NCBI GenBank assembly: GCA_018694115.1
Contig: JABHNB010000012.1
Span: 1-64,000, forward strand
Direction: 5' to 3'
Source: an archaeon
GTDB taxonomy: Archaea; Nanobdellota; Nanobdellia; Pacearchaeales; GW2011-AR1
DNA: 64,000 bases
Made by a program: the position numbers and the translations under genes
Part shown: positions 8,409 to 18,343 of the stretch, one piece after another
Position numbering within the stretch: position 1 is the stretch's first letter
How the letters are laid out: each line of letters opens with the position of its first letter
Notes under the pieces: model-generated
The model's input: only the letters and a program-made list of their open reading frames with translations
Told to the model about the DNA's origin: nothing
Database searches by the model: none

Positions 8409-11201
8409 TTATAGCTCTCCTAGGCCTTCTATGTCTCCAATAGCTTCTGAGGGAACAACATCATTAACATCCCCATCATAGTTAGCTGCCCAAAGAGTAT
8501 AATCTCCAATGTCCACCTTTCCATTACCACTAAAATCCGCAGATAACCCTTTACCAGATTTGTATTCTTTTGCCCAAATAGCATAATCTACTTCATCTAC
8601 ATCTCCGTCGTGATTTGCATCTCCAACCTTAAATTCAACTGCATCAAATCCTTCTCCCAAATAATTATAGATACATTGTTCATAATCTTCGATTGCAAAA
8701 ATCCCTGCAAACCTACAAAGTAATTTCACCCCGATGGATTTGAACCCCGTAACACTCTGAATCATTTGATTAATCCCAGTACATTCTCCCCCAGAACAAA
8801 GATTACTCTCACATTCATAACTGTTTTGACAAGCCGTCCAATCCTCTCGCTGAGGCTTTATCTTTCCATCAATATCACAATAAGAACTAAGTCCGAATTT
8901 ATCCTCAAATGTTTGCCGGATAGCTAACCTAAATCCATAAGGAATACATTCATTATTATTGAAACATCCAGAACAGATTCCGGGACTACAACTAGTTTCA
9001 TATTCGGTTCTAGTTTGACATCCATTAAGATCCCTACACTTATTCTTTTGCTTACCATGCGCAGGACAAACAACCGGAGAAATATCACACACCCAATCGG
9101 AGACACAGCTCAGTTCTTCATCTTCTAAAGAACTAGGATACTTAACAAGATAATCCTTCAATAGTCTCCCCGACATGGTTGGCCAATCACTAAAGGCCAC
9201 ATTTCCCTCGAAGGTCACATGTTTTCCACCAAGGGCCTTTAGAACATCCTCAGAAGAGATATCTACTCCCGAAGCACCTAAACTAAACACCATTACAGTA
9301 TTATTCCCACTTCTCCAAAAGGCACCAACAATTCCCTTTCCCTGTTCACGTGCACGAATCATATAAACCCACTGTCTTCCAACATTAACAGTATTCAAGT
9401 TAAATCCCGTTTCATCAACAATCTCCTCAAAAATCTCGTCCATCTGATTTTCAGCCCCAGTTTCCGTAGATAGTAAGTCTACAGTAGCTCCAGCATATTC
9501 TTCATCAACAAGGGATGCGCCCCCATATTCTACAGTTAATCTTACTCCGCCCCCATGTAAACTCCTAAATTCTCCCCAAGGCACGCCAGGATTATATTTA
9601 CTAGTCAAAACAAGATTCTTTGAAAGATAGCCCCTAGGAACCACCATCCCGAGTTCAAACCTTCCCCCATTTGCAGAGACAAATGAATAATCTCCTACGC
9701 TCTCTCCAACAACTTCTCCCCAGAAATTAAGAGAACATACTCTAAGACCGTATGCTTCCTCATAATAACAGAATTTATCATCAAGAATTGGTTCCACTTT
9801 TCCATCCTTACGAGTATAATTATAATTTCTAGATAAATTAATAGTAATGTCTCCTTCAGGAGTTCCAATTACAAATTCTAATTCCATTGGAACATTATCC
9901 AACTGATTCTCAGGAACCTGTATACTCCGGTGAATGCTAAATTTCCCCCCAACTTCAACTAAATTGGGACCTCGGTTTCCAAAACTATCTCCATAAATCA
10001 TATATCCCTCCTCAGAAACACACGCACCATCAGAGCAACCATTAGGGCAAGGCTCACAAGAAAGCCCTTCCGATCCAAGAAGAGGCATACAAACACCAAG
10101 GCTCGGTACACATCCCATCCTTACAGAATTGGTACATTTAGTATTCCTATCAGAGCAATAAACTTCATCTTCAGAAACACACTCAGAATCACTCGTACAT
10201 GTTTGTTCATCAGAAATACACGCACCTTCAGAGCAACCATTAGGACACTCATAATCCACAGAAGTACCCGAAGAATCTCCAGTACAAATAAATTCTTCTA
10301 GCCTGTCTCCATTACAATTATCTATCTTATAATCTCTGCTTGTCCCTGTTGTTCCCTTAACAAAATAATCTGTTCCCCCATCGCTGTCAGTACAGACTTC
10401 AGGTTCATCACCATCAATACAGGCCCCATCAGAGCAACCATTAGGGCAATCATAGTTAATCTCATAATATCCGGTGTCTGTATCGCCTCCAATTCCAATA
10501 ATATTTGGGTTCAGAGGGTCTCTGTTAAGATCGCAAGAATACTCTCTCGAAACATTAAAATATTCTTCCTCAATACTTGAATTATCATTCCAACAATAAT
10601 CAGTTTTTGTCACATCGTCCCTTTCCAAAGTCCCTTTCTCAAAATAATTCTCTCCTCCATCACTATCTGTACAACTATCAGTAGCAGGAGTAGCTGGAAT
10701 CGTAGGACATCCATTATCGACAACCCCATCACAATCATTATCCCTATTATCCCCACAAATTTCCTTCTTTTTAACACATGTAGGGGGTGCACAATTTACC
10801 TTCATAGATTTCTTTTCAGTTTCCCAACAAGCATCATCGCCACTACAGGGGCCCTTAACATAAAAAATGTGCTCCTTAGCTACACCTCGTGGAACAGAAA
10901 CGCTCTTTGCATAATATTTCCTTCCAGTTCCAGGATATCCCCTAATACCACTATTACAATCATAACTTTTGCTAATAAAATCAGGGTCATTCCCATCTAA
11001 GGTCTTAGTGGTAAGTCTTATATCTCCCCAAGTACAAACACTAAAGAAAAGATCCACCTTACAAGTGTCGTTATCTACATATCTCACATTCCCATAACTC
11101 CCACTCTTGATTATATCCCTAACTCCTCCTCCTGCAGAAACAATTCCTAAACTAAATACTAATAATGCAACAACACATAAAGCACCAACACCCTTTTTCA
11201 T
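8409..11201 (-). CDS. Secreted Cys-rich protein with MopE-like motif and C-terminal dockerin-like domain
   Basis: The signal peptide MKKGVGALCVVALLVFSLGIVSAG ends at an AG/GG site. Residues about 130-165 hold a MopE-type motif (EICGDNRDNDCDGVVDNGC). Three modules follow with a C-T-D-S-D-G-G start, a Y-F-x-K-G-T core and a CPNGCSDGAC end. The C-terminus has two calcium-loop dockerin type I-like repeats (GDANHDGDVDEVDYAIWAKEY and the ADFSGNGKVDIGDYTLWAANY copy). It shares the block with CQNSYECESNLCSGGECTG and IQSVTGFKSIGVKLLCRFAG with the interrupted gene at 13012-15606, so the two are paralogues. No cohesin is seen here. The role is unknown; a surface scaffold or adhesin is possible. Confidence 0.8.
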   Translation of the reverse strand: MKKGVGALCVVALLVFSLGIVSAGGGVRDIIKSGSYGNVRYVDNDTCKVDLFFSVCTWGDIRLTTKTLDGNDPDFISKSYDCNSGIRGYPGTGRKYYAKSVSVPRGVAKEHIFYVKGPCSGDDACWETEKKSMKVNCAPPTCVKKKEICGDNRDNDCDGVVDNGCPTIPATPATDSCTDSDGGENYFEKGTLERDDVTKTDYCWNDNSSIEEEYFNVSREYSCDLNRDPLNPNIIGIGGDTDTGYYEINYDCPNGCSDGACIDGDEPEVCTDSDGGTDYFVKGTTGTSRDYKIDNCNGDRLEEFICTGDSSGTSVDYECPNGCSEGACISDEQTCTSDSECVSEDEVYCSDRNTKCTNSVRMGCVPSLGVCMPLLGSEGLSCEPCPNGCSDGACVSEEGYMIYGDSFGNRGPNLVEVGGKFSIHRSIQVPENQLDNVPMELEFVIGTPEGDITINLSRNYNYTRKDGKVEPILDDKFCYYEEAYGLRVCSLNFWGEVVGESVGDYSFVSANGGRFELGMVVPRGYLSKNLVLTSKYNPGVPWGEFRSLHGGGVRLTVEYGGASLVDEEYAGATVDLLSTETGAENQMDEIFEEIVDETGFNLNTVNVGRQWVYMIRAREQGKGIVGAFWRSGNNTVMVFSLGASGVDISSEDVLKALGGKHVTFEGNVAFSDWPTMSGRLLKDYLVKYPSSLEDEELSCVSDWVCDISPVVCPAHGKQKNKCRDLNGCQTRTEYETSCSPGICSGCFNNNECIPYGFRLAIRQTFEDKFGLSSYCDIDGKIKPQREDWTACQNSYECESNLCSGGECTGINQMIQSVTGFKSIGVKLLCRFAGIFAIEDYEQCIYNYLGEGFDAVEFKVGDANHDGDVDEVDYAIWAKEYKSGKGLSADFSGNGKVDIGDYTLWAANYDGDVNDVVPSEAIGDIEGLGEL

Positions 11202-11232
11202 AAATTGTTAACATCCTTTACCTATTTAAAGA

Positions 11233-12033
11233 TTATGCAAATCTCAGGCTACTTTTTCCTACCTTAAACAACAAGATTATTTCAAAGACATATGCCACAA
11301 TCAAAACTAAGACTCCAACACCAATAATCAGCGTCGACCAACCAATAATATTCAAAATCCCAGTTACCTTAGCAAAAGGAACCTTATCTCCAAGTTTCAT
11401 CACCCCAATACCAAAAATTATTCCCAAGGCAACAAGACTCAATAAGATTATCACTGCAAAAATCAATACACCTATCATCACCTCTAGAATAGACCCAACA
11501 ATATCTTCCAGTCCATTTGGAGAAACATCTCCTATGAAAAGATCCCTCATAAATGTGGGGGAGAAAAAACCAATCGTTTGAAATATTAAAAAGATGACCA
11601 CAAACCCTATGAGGATCCAACTTGCCACCCCCAGTAGCATCCCATCGTGTCTTCTACCCAAAAGGATAAATCCCGATAAAAACAGGATCAAAGAGAAGAC
11701 AATACCCAAGGTCAATCCCAATCCCACAATGCTTCTTAAATCAGAAAAAAAGGCCAACAAAACCAGGAAAGTAATTGCCAATATGCCAAAGATCCCCGCA
11801 ATTCTGAACCATTTAGAATTCTTCACCAAATTCTTTTCCTCTATCTGGGCCTCTTCGACCCTTGAAAGTGCAGGCGCAATATTCGGGGCATTCTTACTAG
11901 ATAAAAAAGAACTCTCTGCCTCATTAACGTCCTTCTGAGTATAACCTGCAGATAATAATTTCTTCTTCAAAACAGGAATCTCAAATTTCCCAGAATTCTT
12001 CTTCAAATAATCAAGAACGACCTTATTCACCAT
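11233..12033 (-). CDS. Polytopic membrane protein with N-terminal HTH-like segment
   Basis: Residues 1-45 (VLDYLKKNSGKFEIPVLKKKLLSAGYTQKDVNEA) look like a short helical domain that pairs a conserved sequential-residue pattern with a possible DNA/protein-binding role. Residues about 75-255 contain roughly five transmembrane helices (IAGIFGILAITFLVLLAFF, LGLTLGIVFSLILFLSGFILL and others). I do not recognise the family beyond a pattern seen in DPANN membrane proteins. It is divergent from the GTPase gene at 12094 with 60 bp between. Confidence 0.65.
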   Translation of the reverse strand: MVNKVVLDYLKKNSGKFEIPVLKKKLLSAGYTQKDVNEAESSFLSSKNAPNIAPALSRVEEAQIEEKNLVKNSKWFRIAGIFGILAITFLVLLAFFSDLRSIVGLGLTLGIVFSLILFLSGFILLGRRHDGMLLGVASWILIGFVVIFLIFQTIGFFSPTFMRDLFIGDVSPNGLEDIVGSILEVMIGVLIFAVIILLSLVALGIIFGIGVMKLGDKVPFAKVTGILNIIGWSTLIIGVGVLVLIVAYVFEIILLFKVGKSSLRFA

Positions 12034-12093
12034 TAAAGAAGGTACACTCCAACATTTAAAAAACTTCTTAAACTCTCACATATATATCCCCCT

Positions 12094-13011
12094 ATGGCAT
12101 CAACAAACCAATCCCCATTCTATCAAAGGGCAGAACAAGAATTTCATGAAGCAACAACCGACGAAGAAAGAATTGCCTGCCTCGAAGTCATGATGAAAGA
12201 AGTTCCTAAGCATAAGTCCTCAGAAAATATGCGAAAGAACCTAACCAACCGTTATAAAAAATTAAAGGCAAGCGTCGCCAAGCAGAAAAAATCGGGAAAG
12301 TCGTCCCAACAAGGGATAAAAAAAGCAGACATGCAATGTGTCTTGGCAGGATTTCCAAACACCGGAAAGTCTCAACTTTTCACACTCCTAACAAACCAAG
12401 AAGCGAAAATCTCTCCTCACGAATTCACCACATACAAACCCCAATTAGGGACATTCAAATTCGAAGAAGCCCAAATCCAAATTATAGATCAGCCCTCATT
12501 TCCAAACCATAGTAAAAACCTAGTCAACTCCACAGACACAATCCTCCTCCTAGTTGAGAGTCTCGACCAAATAAAAAAAGCCGAGGAGTTTCTTTACAGG
12601 TCCAAGGCAAAAATTATTCTCATCTTCAACAAATCAGATCTCTTAAATGAAAATGAAAAAAGAAAAGTCAAAGCAAACCTTAAATCCAAACATAAAAAGC
12701 TAGATTCAGTCCTTTTCTCGTCGATAAATCCAAAAAAAGAAGATATCGAAAAACTAAAAAAGAAAATCTTTGAAACCTTCCCAATCATTAGAGTCTATAC
12801 CAAAGAACCAAAGAAAGAAGCAACAAAAGAACCAATGATCATGAAACCCGGGTCAACACTTAAGGACGCAGCAGAAAAAATCCTTAAAGGCCTCTCAAGG
12901 AAGATCAAACGTGCAAGAGTTTGGGGCCCCTCATCAAAGTTCGGAGGACAGGTCATTGGGATCGACCACAAACTCAAGGATAAAGATGTAGTCGAATTTC
13001 AAGTAAGATAA
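12094..13011 (+). CDS. DRG/Obg-family GTPase with TGS domain
   Basis: The order is a helical Lys-rich N-terminal segment (1-75), a G domain with P-loop GFPNTGKS (about 88), a switch I-like FTTYKPQLG, a G3 position IIDQPSFP and G4 NKSD (about 182), then a C-terminal TGS domain (IRVYTKEPKK... to DVVEFQVR). DRG proteins bind translating ribosomes. G3 normally reads DxPG; here it is DQPS, so the switch II glycine is replaced. The length, 305 aa, is short for DRG (about 365). A TATATAT stretch lies only about 10 nt before the ATG. Confidence 0.85.
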   Translation: MASTNQSPFYQRAEQEFHEATTDEERIACLEVMMKEVPKHKSSENMRKNLTNRYKKLKASVAKQKKSGKSSQQGIKKADMQCVLAGFPNTGKSQLFTLLTNQEAKISPHEFTTYKPQLGTFKFEEAQIQIIDQPSFPNHSKNLVNSTDTILLLVESLDQIKKAEEFLYRSKAKIILIFNKSDLLNENEKRKVKANLKSKHKKLDSVLFSSINPKKEDIEKLKKKIFETFPIIRVYTKEPKKEATKEPMIMKPGSTLKDAAEKILKGLSRKIKRARVWGPSSKFGGQVIGIDHKLKDKDVVEFQVR

Positions 13012-13230
13012 CTATTCAAACAAATCCATAAACCAATTAATAATTCTCCTTATTACTCCTGCTGAAACACATTCTCCATCGGCACATACATTACTTTCAC
13101 AATCCGAATCTTCATCACAAAGATTACTCTCCTCCGCACTCACAGATCCCCCATTCCCATTTCCCTCACTACTCGCTCTTCCGCCACTGCTCCCCCCATT
13201 GCTTATGTTGCTTAAATTATTTACTCTGCC

Positions 13231-13302
13231 ACTGCTTCCGCCACTGCTTCCGCCACTGCTTCCGCCACTGCTTCCGCCACTGCTTCCGCCACTGCTTCCG
13301 CC
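13231..13302. repeat. 12-bp tandem repeat encoding a Gly-Gly-Ser-Ser linker
   Basis: Six perfect copies of ACTGCTTCCGCC on the plus strand encode SSGG units on the minus strand, within the Gly/Ser linker of the interrupted Cys-rich protein. Degenerate copies flank the run. Such tracts change length by slippage, and the plus-strand 60-aa Leu/Pro ORF here is its shadow. Confidence 0.9.
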
Positions 13303-15186
13303 GCCGCCACGAACTATCTCAACAACCTCTTCCTCATCAATAATCTCCTCTGCCTCTGCCTCAAAACTCTCACCTAAATAATCAAAAATACATTGCTCAT
13401 AGTTCTCTATAGCAAAGATATCTGCAAACTTACAAAGCAATCTCACACCAATCGACTTAAATCCTGCCACACTCTGGATCATCTGATTAATCCCAGTACA
13501 TTCATGACCTGAACAAAGATTACTAGTACATTCATAACTATTCTGACATCGAGTCCAATCATCCTTCTGTATTTTCATTCGACCATCTAAATCACAATAA
13601 AAATTAAGATAATTAGAAATATGTTTTTGTCGAGTATGATTTCCCGAAACATAAAATGTAACCTGAATATAGCTCTCATTGTAATCTTCAGAATCAAAGA
13701 AAATCTCATCAACGACAAAATAATATTTTTCTACATCCATATAAGGATCCCCAACATTGCTTAAATCAATCTCCGCACCTACTTCTAAATAATAGGATCT
13801 GTTTCCCCACTCATTAACCCTCAATGAAGCAGTTCCATTCTTATAAACATCTAATTGAAGTTCAGCATTCCCATCTCTGTCTCTATCCTGATTAGCCTCT
13901 CGTACACTTAATCCTTCTACACCACTATCCGAAAAAGACTCTGTAACTTCTTCAATAGTCCAGCCATTCTCTTTTTCCTTCCTCATACCATAAGGAATAC
14001 AAATATTATCTGAACCTTCATTATCATTACCCCATTCAAACCATCTAGGAACTTGACATCCTGCACAAATTCCTGGAGAACAAGAAAGCTCAGCAGTTCT
14101 AACTTCCTCTTCCTCTAAATTATTATTCCATCTAGTACATGTCTCTTTCTGCTCTCCATGTGGGGGACAAATAGCAGGAGATAGTTGGCATCTCCAAGAC
14201 CCCACAGATTCCTCTTCCTCTTCAATTTGAGAACCACAAGCATCTAAAAAATATTGAATAAGATCATTACCCGGATAATTAATATATAATCCTGAAACAT
14301 ACTCTGCCCTATTATCCATGAGTTTTTCCAAAAAGTCTATCACATTTTCTTGTTGCCTTCTATGTCTTTCTTGCTCCCTTTCCTGACAACTTTCATGCGA
14401 GTCGCAAAAGTCATAATCATAGCTTGAAAGATAAGCCCTAAATAATTTATTTTCATTAAACCAAATAACATTCACATCATTCTGATACGAAGTATCCCTT
14501 AGATCTCTCTCCTCATACGCCACGGACCAAACACCCTTACAAACATAAACAATCTGATAGTTCTCTTCTTCCTCCCAATAATTATTATCTTCCCATATCT
14601 TTTCCTGCCTACACAATTCATTTTCAATAGCATTCTTCAACCCACGCTCAACATTCTCCTTATTCATTAGTTCCTCTACCGCAATATGTGCATAAGCACT
14701 CCTATAGTCATCACGATACTTAAATGAAGCATCATAAGAACGTCCATAACCTGGATAACTCCAAGAATTATTATATCTTAACTCCCATTTATTCCATTCA
14801 TCAATCGTAATATCACTAGGATTTTCCATGAAGTCCATCACACCAGAACAAGTTTCGAATTTCTTTTCTATACATGCCCCATCAACACAACCATTAGGAC
14901 ATGAAAAATTATCATGCCGACAAAGCAACCCTTCCCCACACCTAAACTCAGTTAATATCTCGGGATAATAAATATCATCTATTGATGCCCCACAAACATC
15001 GGTATGAGTCCTAGTGAAGTTACCTGTTCTCCCCTTATCCACACAAGTTCCTTTAGTGTAATAATCTATTCCTCCATCGGAATCAGAGCAAGAAAGTTCG
15101 CCAAGGCAAGTCTCCCAAGTCCACTCACTCATTGAATCACCATCAGACTGATCAATAATACCATCATTATTAAAATCAAAAAAGGA

Positions 15187-15189
15187 TCA
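15187..15189 (-). other. In-frame TGA codon aligned with a Cys codon of the sister repeat
   Basis: The upstream repeat reads TENCSFWDFNNDG with Cys as TGT. The second copy reads ATID-TGA-SFFDFNNDG, so TGA stands exactly where the sister repeat has Cys. One base (T to A at the third position) explains it. Confidence 0.8.
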
Positions 15190-15657
15190 GTCAATGGTGG
15201 CATTTGGATCGTATGACTCAGAATCAGGATTACATTGATTGTATTTCAAAATATCTGTCGCATCAACATCTCCATCACCATCATAATCAGCTTCAGAACA
15301 TTCAATTTCCACAGGACATGTCTTTTCGTACCATGTCCTAAAAGAAGATAAATCTGCTGCCCCAACATACCCATCATTATTAAAATCCCAAAAAGAACAA
15401 TTTTCAGTATAATTTATATTATAGCATTCCCTAAACTTAAATAAATCTTCAAATCCAACATCCCCATCACCATCATAATCAGCTTCAGAACATTCAATAA
15501 TCTTCACGGACTCGATAGTCGCATTAGATTCTTCTTCCGCAATAACAATACCCAAACTAAATACTAACAAAAAAACAAAACATAAAACACCAATACTCTT
15601 TTTCATATAACTTTCTAGAAATAATACCTATTTAAACATTACTCTCTTGTTAACAAC

Positions 15658-15942
15658 ATGAACCCTCAAAAGTCCCTTTTCATCGCAACCATAATCGGAA
15701 TCCTAATTCTCTTAGCCATCTCCCAATTTTCATCCCAAATAACAATTCAAGGAAAAATTCAATCAATCAAATATGGAAACAATAAAATTACAATCAAACT
15801 CAACAACACGCCCGAACAAATCATAATCTTCGAAAATAAAATCCTTCCACTAAAATCCGGAGATCAAGTGCATATAGAAGGCAAACAAGATACCTACAAA
15901 AACCAATCCCAAATTATAGTGGATAAAATAGTAAGAAATTAA
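15658..15942 (+). CDS. Membrane-anchored small OB-fold-like protein
   Basis: The N-terminal helix (SLFIATIIGILILLAISQF) is a signal anchor. The remaining 65 residues (ITIQGKIQSIKYGNNKITIKLNN..., GDQVHIEGKQDTYKNQSQIIVDKI) have the alternating pattern of a five-stranded OB fold, as in NfeD/tRNA_anti-like domains. The topology would place the domain outside the cytoplasm. Function unknown. It is divergent from the Cys-rich gene at 15606, with 51 bp in between. Confidence 0.6.
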   Translation: MNPQKSLFIATIIGILILLAISQFSSQITIQGKIQSIKYGNNKITIKLNNTPEQIIIFENKILPLKSGDQVHIEGKQDTYKNQSQIIVDKIVRN

Positions 15943-15947
15943 TCGTA

Positions 15948-16007
15948 CGAAAGTTGCTCAACAATATTCCAGAAAAAATCATAATCTTCGAAAATAAATT
16001 AAACTTA
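15948..16007 (+). repeat. Degenerate partial duplication of the 94-aa gene
   Basis: The 23-mer at 15818-15840 recurs exactly at 15976-15998, and similarity extends upstream. The plus frame reads LLNNIPEKIIIFENKLN against LNNTPEQIIIFENKI in the gene. It is a short remnant of a local duplication overlapping the end of the next, minus-strand ORF. Confidence 0.65.
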
Positions 16008-16418
16008 CTTAATCAATGCCCTTAACTCTTCGTTTTCAAGCTTCAACTCATAAATAGCCTGTCTCAACAACTCAATCTCCATAACAATATCTACACCTTC
16101 CTCAATCTTTGTATGTGGATAAACAGTCTTTAAAACTTCAACAATCTCACAAGGTCTTCCTTTATTCCCACAAACCTCTTCATCGACCAATTCCTCTTCT
16201 GGCCTAGAAAAATCAGTAACCTCATACTCTACATGCCCATAAAACTCACTATGATCAATCTCCTCTCCCTCCTTTAAATCACTAGCATCTTTAATCTTAT
16301 CCAAAGCTTTCCCTTTAGATTTATCATAAACCTGCGTTCGCGTCATGAAACCAGTTGCAGAAACATTATCCGAAAACCAAGCCAAACCACTTCCAACCTC
16401 GCTTGTATTAAATATCAA
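16005..16418 (-). pseudogene. Decapitated C-terminal fragment of an endosialidase-chaperone-type surface protein
   Basis: The 137-aa frame begins at TTG with no nearby in-frame ATG; a TGA lies about six codons upstream. It opens in mid-domain (NTSEVGSGLAWFSDNVSATGFMTRTQVYDKSKG). The C-terminal heptads (IELLRQAIYELKLENEELRALIK) resemble the stalk that ends proteins with a peptidase_S74-like intramolecular chaperone. In DPANN such tails end long trimeric fibre-like proteins (recollection). The N-terminal part is missing here, so it is best read as a gene remnant. A short separate protein is possible. Confidence 0.5.
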
Positions 16419-16535
16419 ATTAACCCCATCATATCAATTACTCATCCTTATTCTTTATAAATCTTATGTCAAATTTTTGAGATTTCACTAAAAAATTAAA
16501 ACGCATCCATATATACCTCTAATCTCTTAAGTAAT

Positions 16536-17732
16536 ATGCTCCAACTCATTGCAGCAATTCTCCTAGGCACGCTCGCAGGAACTTTCACAGGCCTCATCCC
16601 TGGAGTCCACACAAACCTCATAGCGACGTTAACACTTTCAGCCTTGGCTTTTCTCCTAACTTATTTTCAGCCAATTACAATAATTACCTTCATCGCCTCG
16701 ATGGCAATCGCTCATACATTCATAGATTTTATTCCATCAATATTCTTCGGAGCTCCTGATGAAGATACAGGCCTTAGCGTTCTCCCAGGTCATGACCTCC
16801 TTCTCAAAGGACATGGACATGCGGCAGTAAATCTTACCCTACTTGGTTCTGCTCTCTCAATAATACTTCTAATAATAATAGTACCAATCTTCATCATCAC
16901 CGTTCCACCTGTTTATCCATTCATTCAAAGAATGATGGCATGGTTTCTAATCTTAATTTCTATATTCCTTATCTCAAAAGAGAAAGAATCAAAGATATGG
17001 GCACTAATAATCTTCATCTTAGCCGGATTCCTCGGAATAGCTACACTAAACTCTCCAATGGATCAGCCACTTCTCCCCCTCTTGACCGGGCTTTTTGGAT
17101 CATCGACCCTCATTTATTCAATATCTAAAAAGATTACAATTCCCGAACAAAAAACTTCAACATTTATTCTTCCAAAAAAGAAGTTTATCAAACCTGCGAT
17201 TGCAACGGCCTTAGTCTCACCAATCTGTTCTTTCCTTCCAGGCCTTGGGAGCAGTCAAGCAGCAATAATTGGATCTGAAATTACTGGAGAAATCTCACAG
17301 AAACAATTCCTCATTCTTCTAGGATCAATTAATACATTAGTAATGTCAATTTCATTCGTCACCCTTTTCCTTACTCAAAAAACTAGGACAGGTGCAGCAA
17401 ATGCAATCTCACAAATTGCCCAAATCACACCAACAGAGTTAACAATAATCCTCCTCGCAATACTAATCTCTGCAACAATTTCATTCTTCACGGCTTCAAT
17501 AATATCAAAATTTTTCGCAAGACATATCCACAAGTTCAACTATACATTAATCTCCACATTAATTCTAGTCTTTCTAACTTCAATCATTTCCATCACATCA
17601 GGAAAATTAGGAATGTTCACCCTCGTAGTATCTACTCTTCTAGGATTAACATGCATCTATGCTGGGATCAGAAGAGGTTTTTTAATGGGGGCGCTACTTA
17701 TTCCCACCATACTCTTCTATCTCCCATTTTAA
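16536..17732 (+). CDS. TctA-family membrane transporter (tripartite tricarboxylate permease type)
   Basis: About ten hydrophobic helices fill 398 aa. The paired TctA signatures GTFTGLIPGVHTNLI near the N-terminus and ICSFLPGLGSSQAAIIG in the second half are the inverted-repeat substrate loops, and GAPDEDTGLSVLPGH is also typical. Bacterial TctA works with TctB and TctC; neither is nearby, as usual for archaeal solo members. Substrate unknown. A TATATA element lies about 25 nt before the ATG. Confidence 0.85.
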   Translation: MLQLIAAILLGTLAGTFTGLIPGVHTNLIATLTLSALAFLLTYFQPITIITFIASMAIAHTFIDFIPSIFFGAPDEDTGLSVLPGHDLLLKGHGHAAVNLTLLGSALSIILLIIIVPIFIITVPPVYPFIQRMMAWFLILISIFLISKEKESKIWALIIFILAGFLGIATLNSPMDQPLLPLLTGLFGSSTLIYSISKKITIPEQKTSTFILPKKKFIKPAIATALVSPICSFLPGLGSSQAAIIGSEITGEISQKQFLILLGSINTLVMSISFVTLFLTQKTRTGAANAISQIAQITPTELTIILLAILISATISFFTASIISKFFARHIHKFNYTLISTLILVFLTSIISITSGKLGMFTLVVSTLLGLTCIYAGIRRGFLMGALLIPTILFYLPF

Positions 17733-17777
17733 GGTTCCTCAAAAACATTTAAAACTACCAGTATATATACTACTAAC

Positions 17778-17984
17778 ATGGCAAAAAGCGCAATATATCT
17801 TGGAATCGCGTGGCTTATCTTCGCTGCATGGCTTTTCTATGTCTCCAGATCTTGGATTGCACTAGGAGTTAACGCAGCAATAGGAATAGCATTAATTCTC
17901 CTCCATAAGGAAGAAGATAAAATCGAAGAACGAAAAGATATAAATAAACCAAAGGCTAAAAAAGAACAAGTAACACTTAGATAA
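17778..17984 (+). CDS. Small two-helix membrane protein, 68 aa
   Basis: Two hydrophobic segments (AIYLGIAWLIFAAWLFYVS and WIALGVNAAIGIALILL) are followed by a charged tail (KEEDKIEERKDINKPKAKKEQ). It stops 4 bp before the YbjQ-like gene and follows the TctA gene by 45 bp with its own AT-rich upstream, so an operon of the small genes is likely. Family not recognised. Confidence 0.6.
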   Translation: MAKSAIYLGIAWLIFAAWLFYVSRSWIALGVNAAIGIALILLHKEEDKIEERKDINKPKAKKEQVTLR

Positions 17985-17988
17985 TCAA

Positions 17989-18312
17989 ATGGCAAAGATA
18001 ATCACAACCACAACAGCAGAAATTCCTGGAAAAAAAGTTAAACAAATCATTGGAGTTGTAAAAGGAAATACAATTAGAGCACGACATCTTGGACGAGATA
18101 TTATGGCAGGACTCAAAACAATTGTTGGAGGAGAAATAAAATCCTACACAGAGATGACAACCCAAGCAAGAGAAGAAGCATTCAATAGAATGGTTAATGA
18201 GGCTGTAGAACTCAAAGCCGACGCAATTATCAATATTAGATTCACAACTTCAGTAGTAATGCAAGGTGCAGCAGAAATGTTAGCCTATGGCACGGCAGTG
18301 AAACTGCAGTAA
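17989..18312 (+). CDS. YbjQ/UPF0145 family protein
   Basis: The 107-aa protein matches the YbjQ pattern: TTTAEIPGKKVKQIIGVVKGNTIRARHLGRDI, then VGGEIKSYTEMTTQAREEAFNRM and ADAIINIRFTTSVV. Members form pentameric beta-barrel-like assemblies sometimes called heavy-metal-binding domains; the role is unproven. The length is typical and the start ATG is the only reasonable one. Confidence 0.9.
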   Translation: MAKIITTTTAEIPGKKVKQIIGVVKGNTIRARHLGRDIMAGLKTIVGGEIKSYTEMTTQAREEAFNRMVNEAVELKADAIINIRFTTSVVMQGAAEMLAYGTAVKLQ

Positions 18313-18343
18313 AGTTAAATTAGGATAATTCTAATATCTCTCA

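Larger units (their letters stand above)
13012..15606 (-). pseudogene. Secreted Cys-rich, dockerin-like protein split by one in-frame TGA
   Basis: ORFs 15187-15606 (139 aa) and 13012-15132 (706 aa) are in the same frame (the offset 474 is divisible by 3). Between them lie one TGA (15187-15189) and 18 open codons reading FFDFNNDGIIDQSDGDS. Those codons complete a second dockerin-like repeat, so the whole is one gene of about 864 codons. The first part has a signal peptide (MKKSIGVLCFVFLLVFSLGIVIAE) and EADYDGDGDV calcium-loop repeats; the rest holds SDSDGG/CPNGCVDGAC modules, a stretch paralogous to the 930-aa gene, and a (GGSS)n linker. TGA is used as a normal stop elsewhere (DP1, Dph6), so this is a nonsense mutation, an assembly error or a recoding event. 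Confidence 0.75.

Noticed and set aside
13199-13381. Plus-strand Leu/Pro-repeat ORF
   Set aside because: It is the opposite strand of the GGSS linker.
15187-15189. TGA as evidence of a changed genetic code
   Set aside because: DP1, Dph6 and other genes end in TGA with overlapping starts, so TGA is a stop in this genome.
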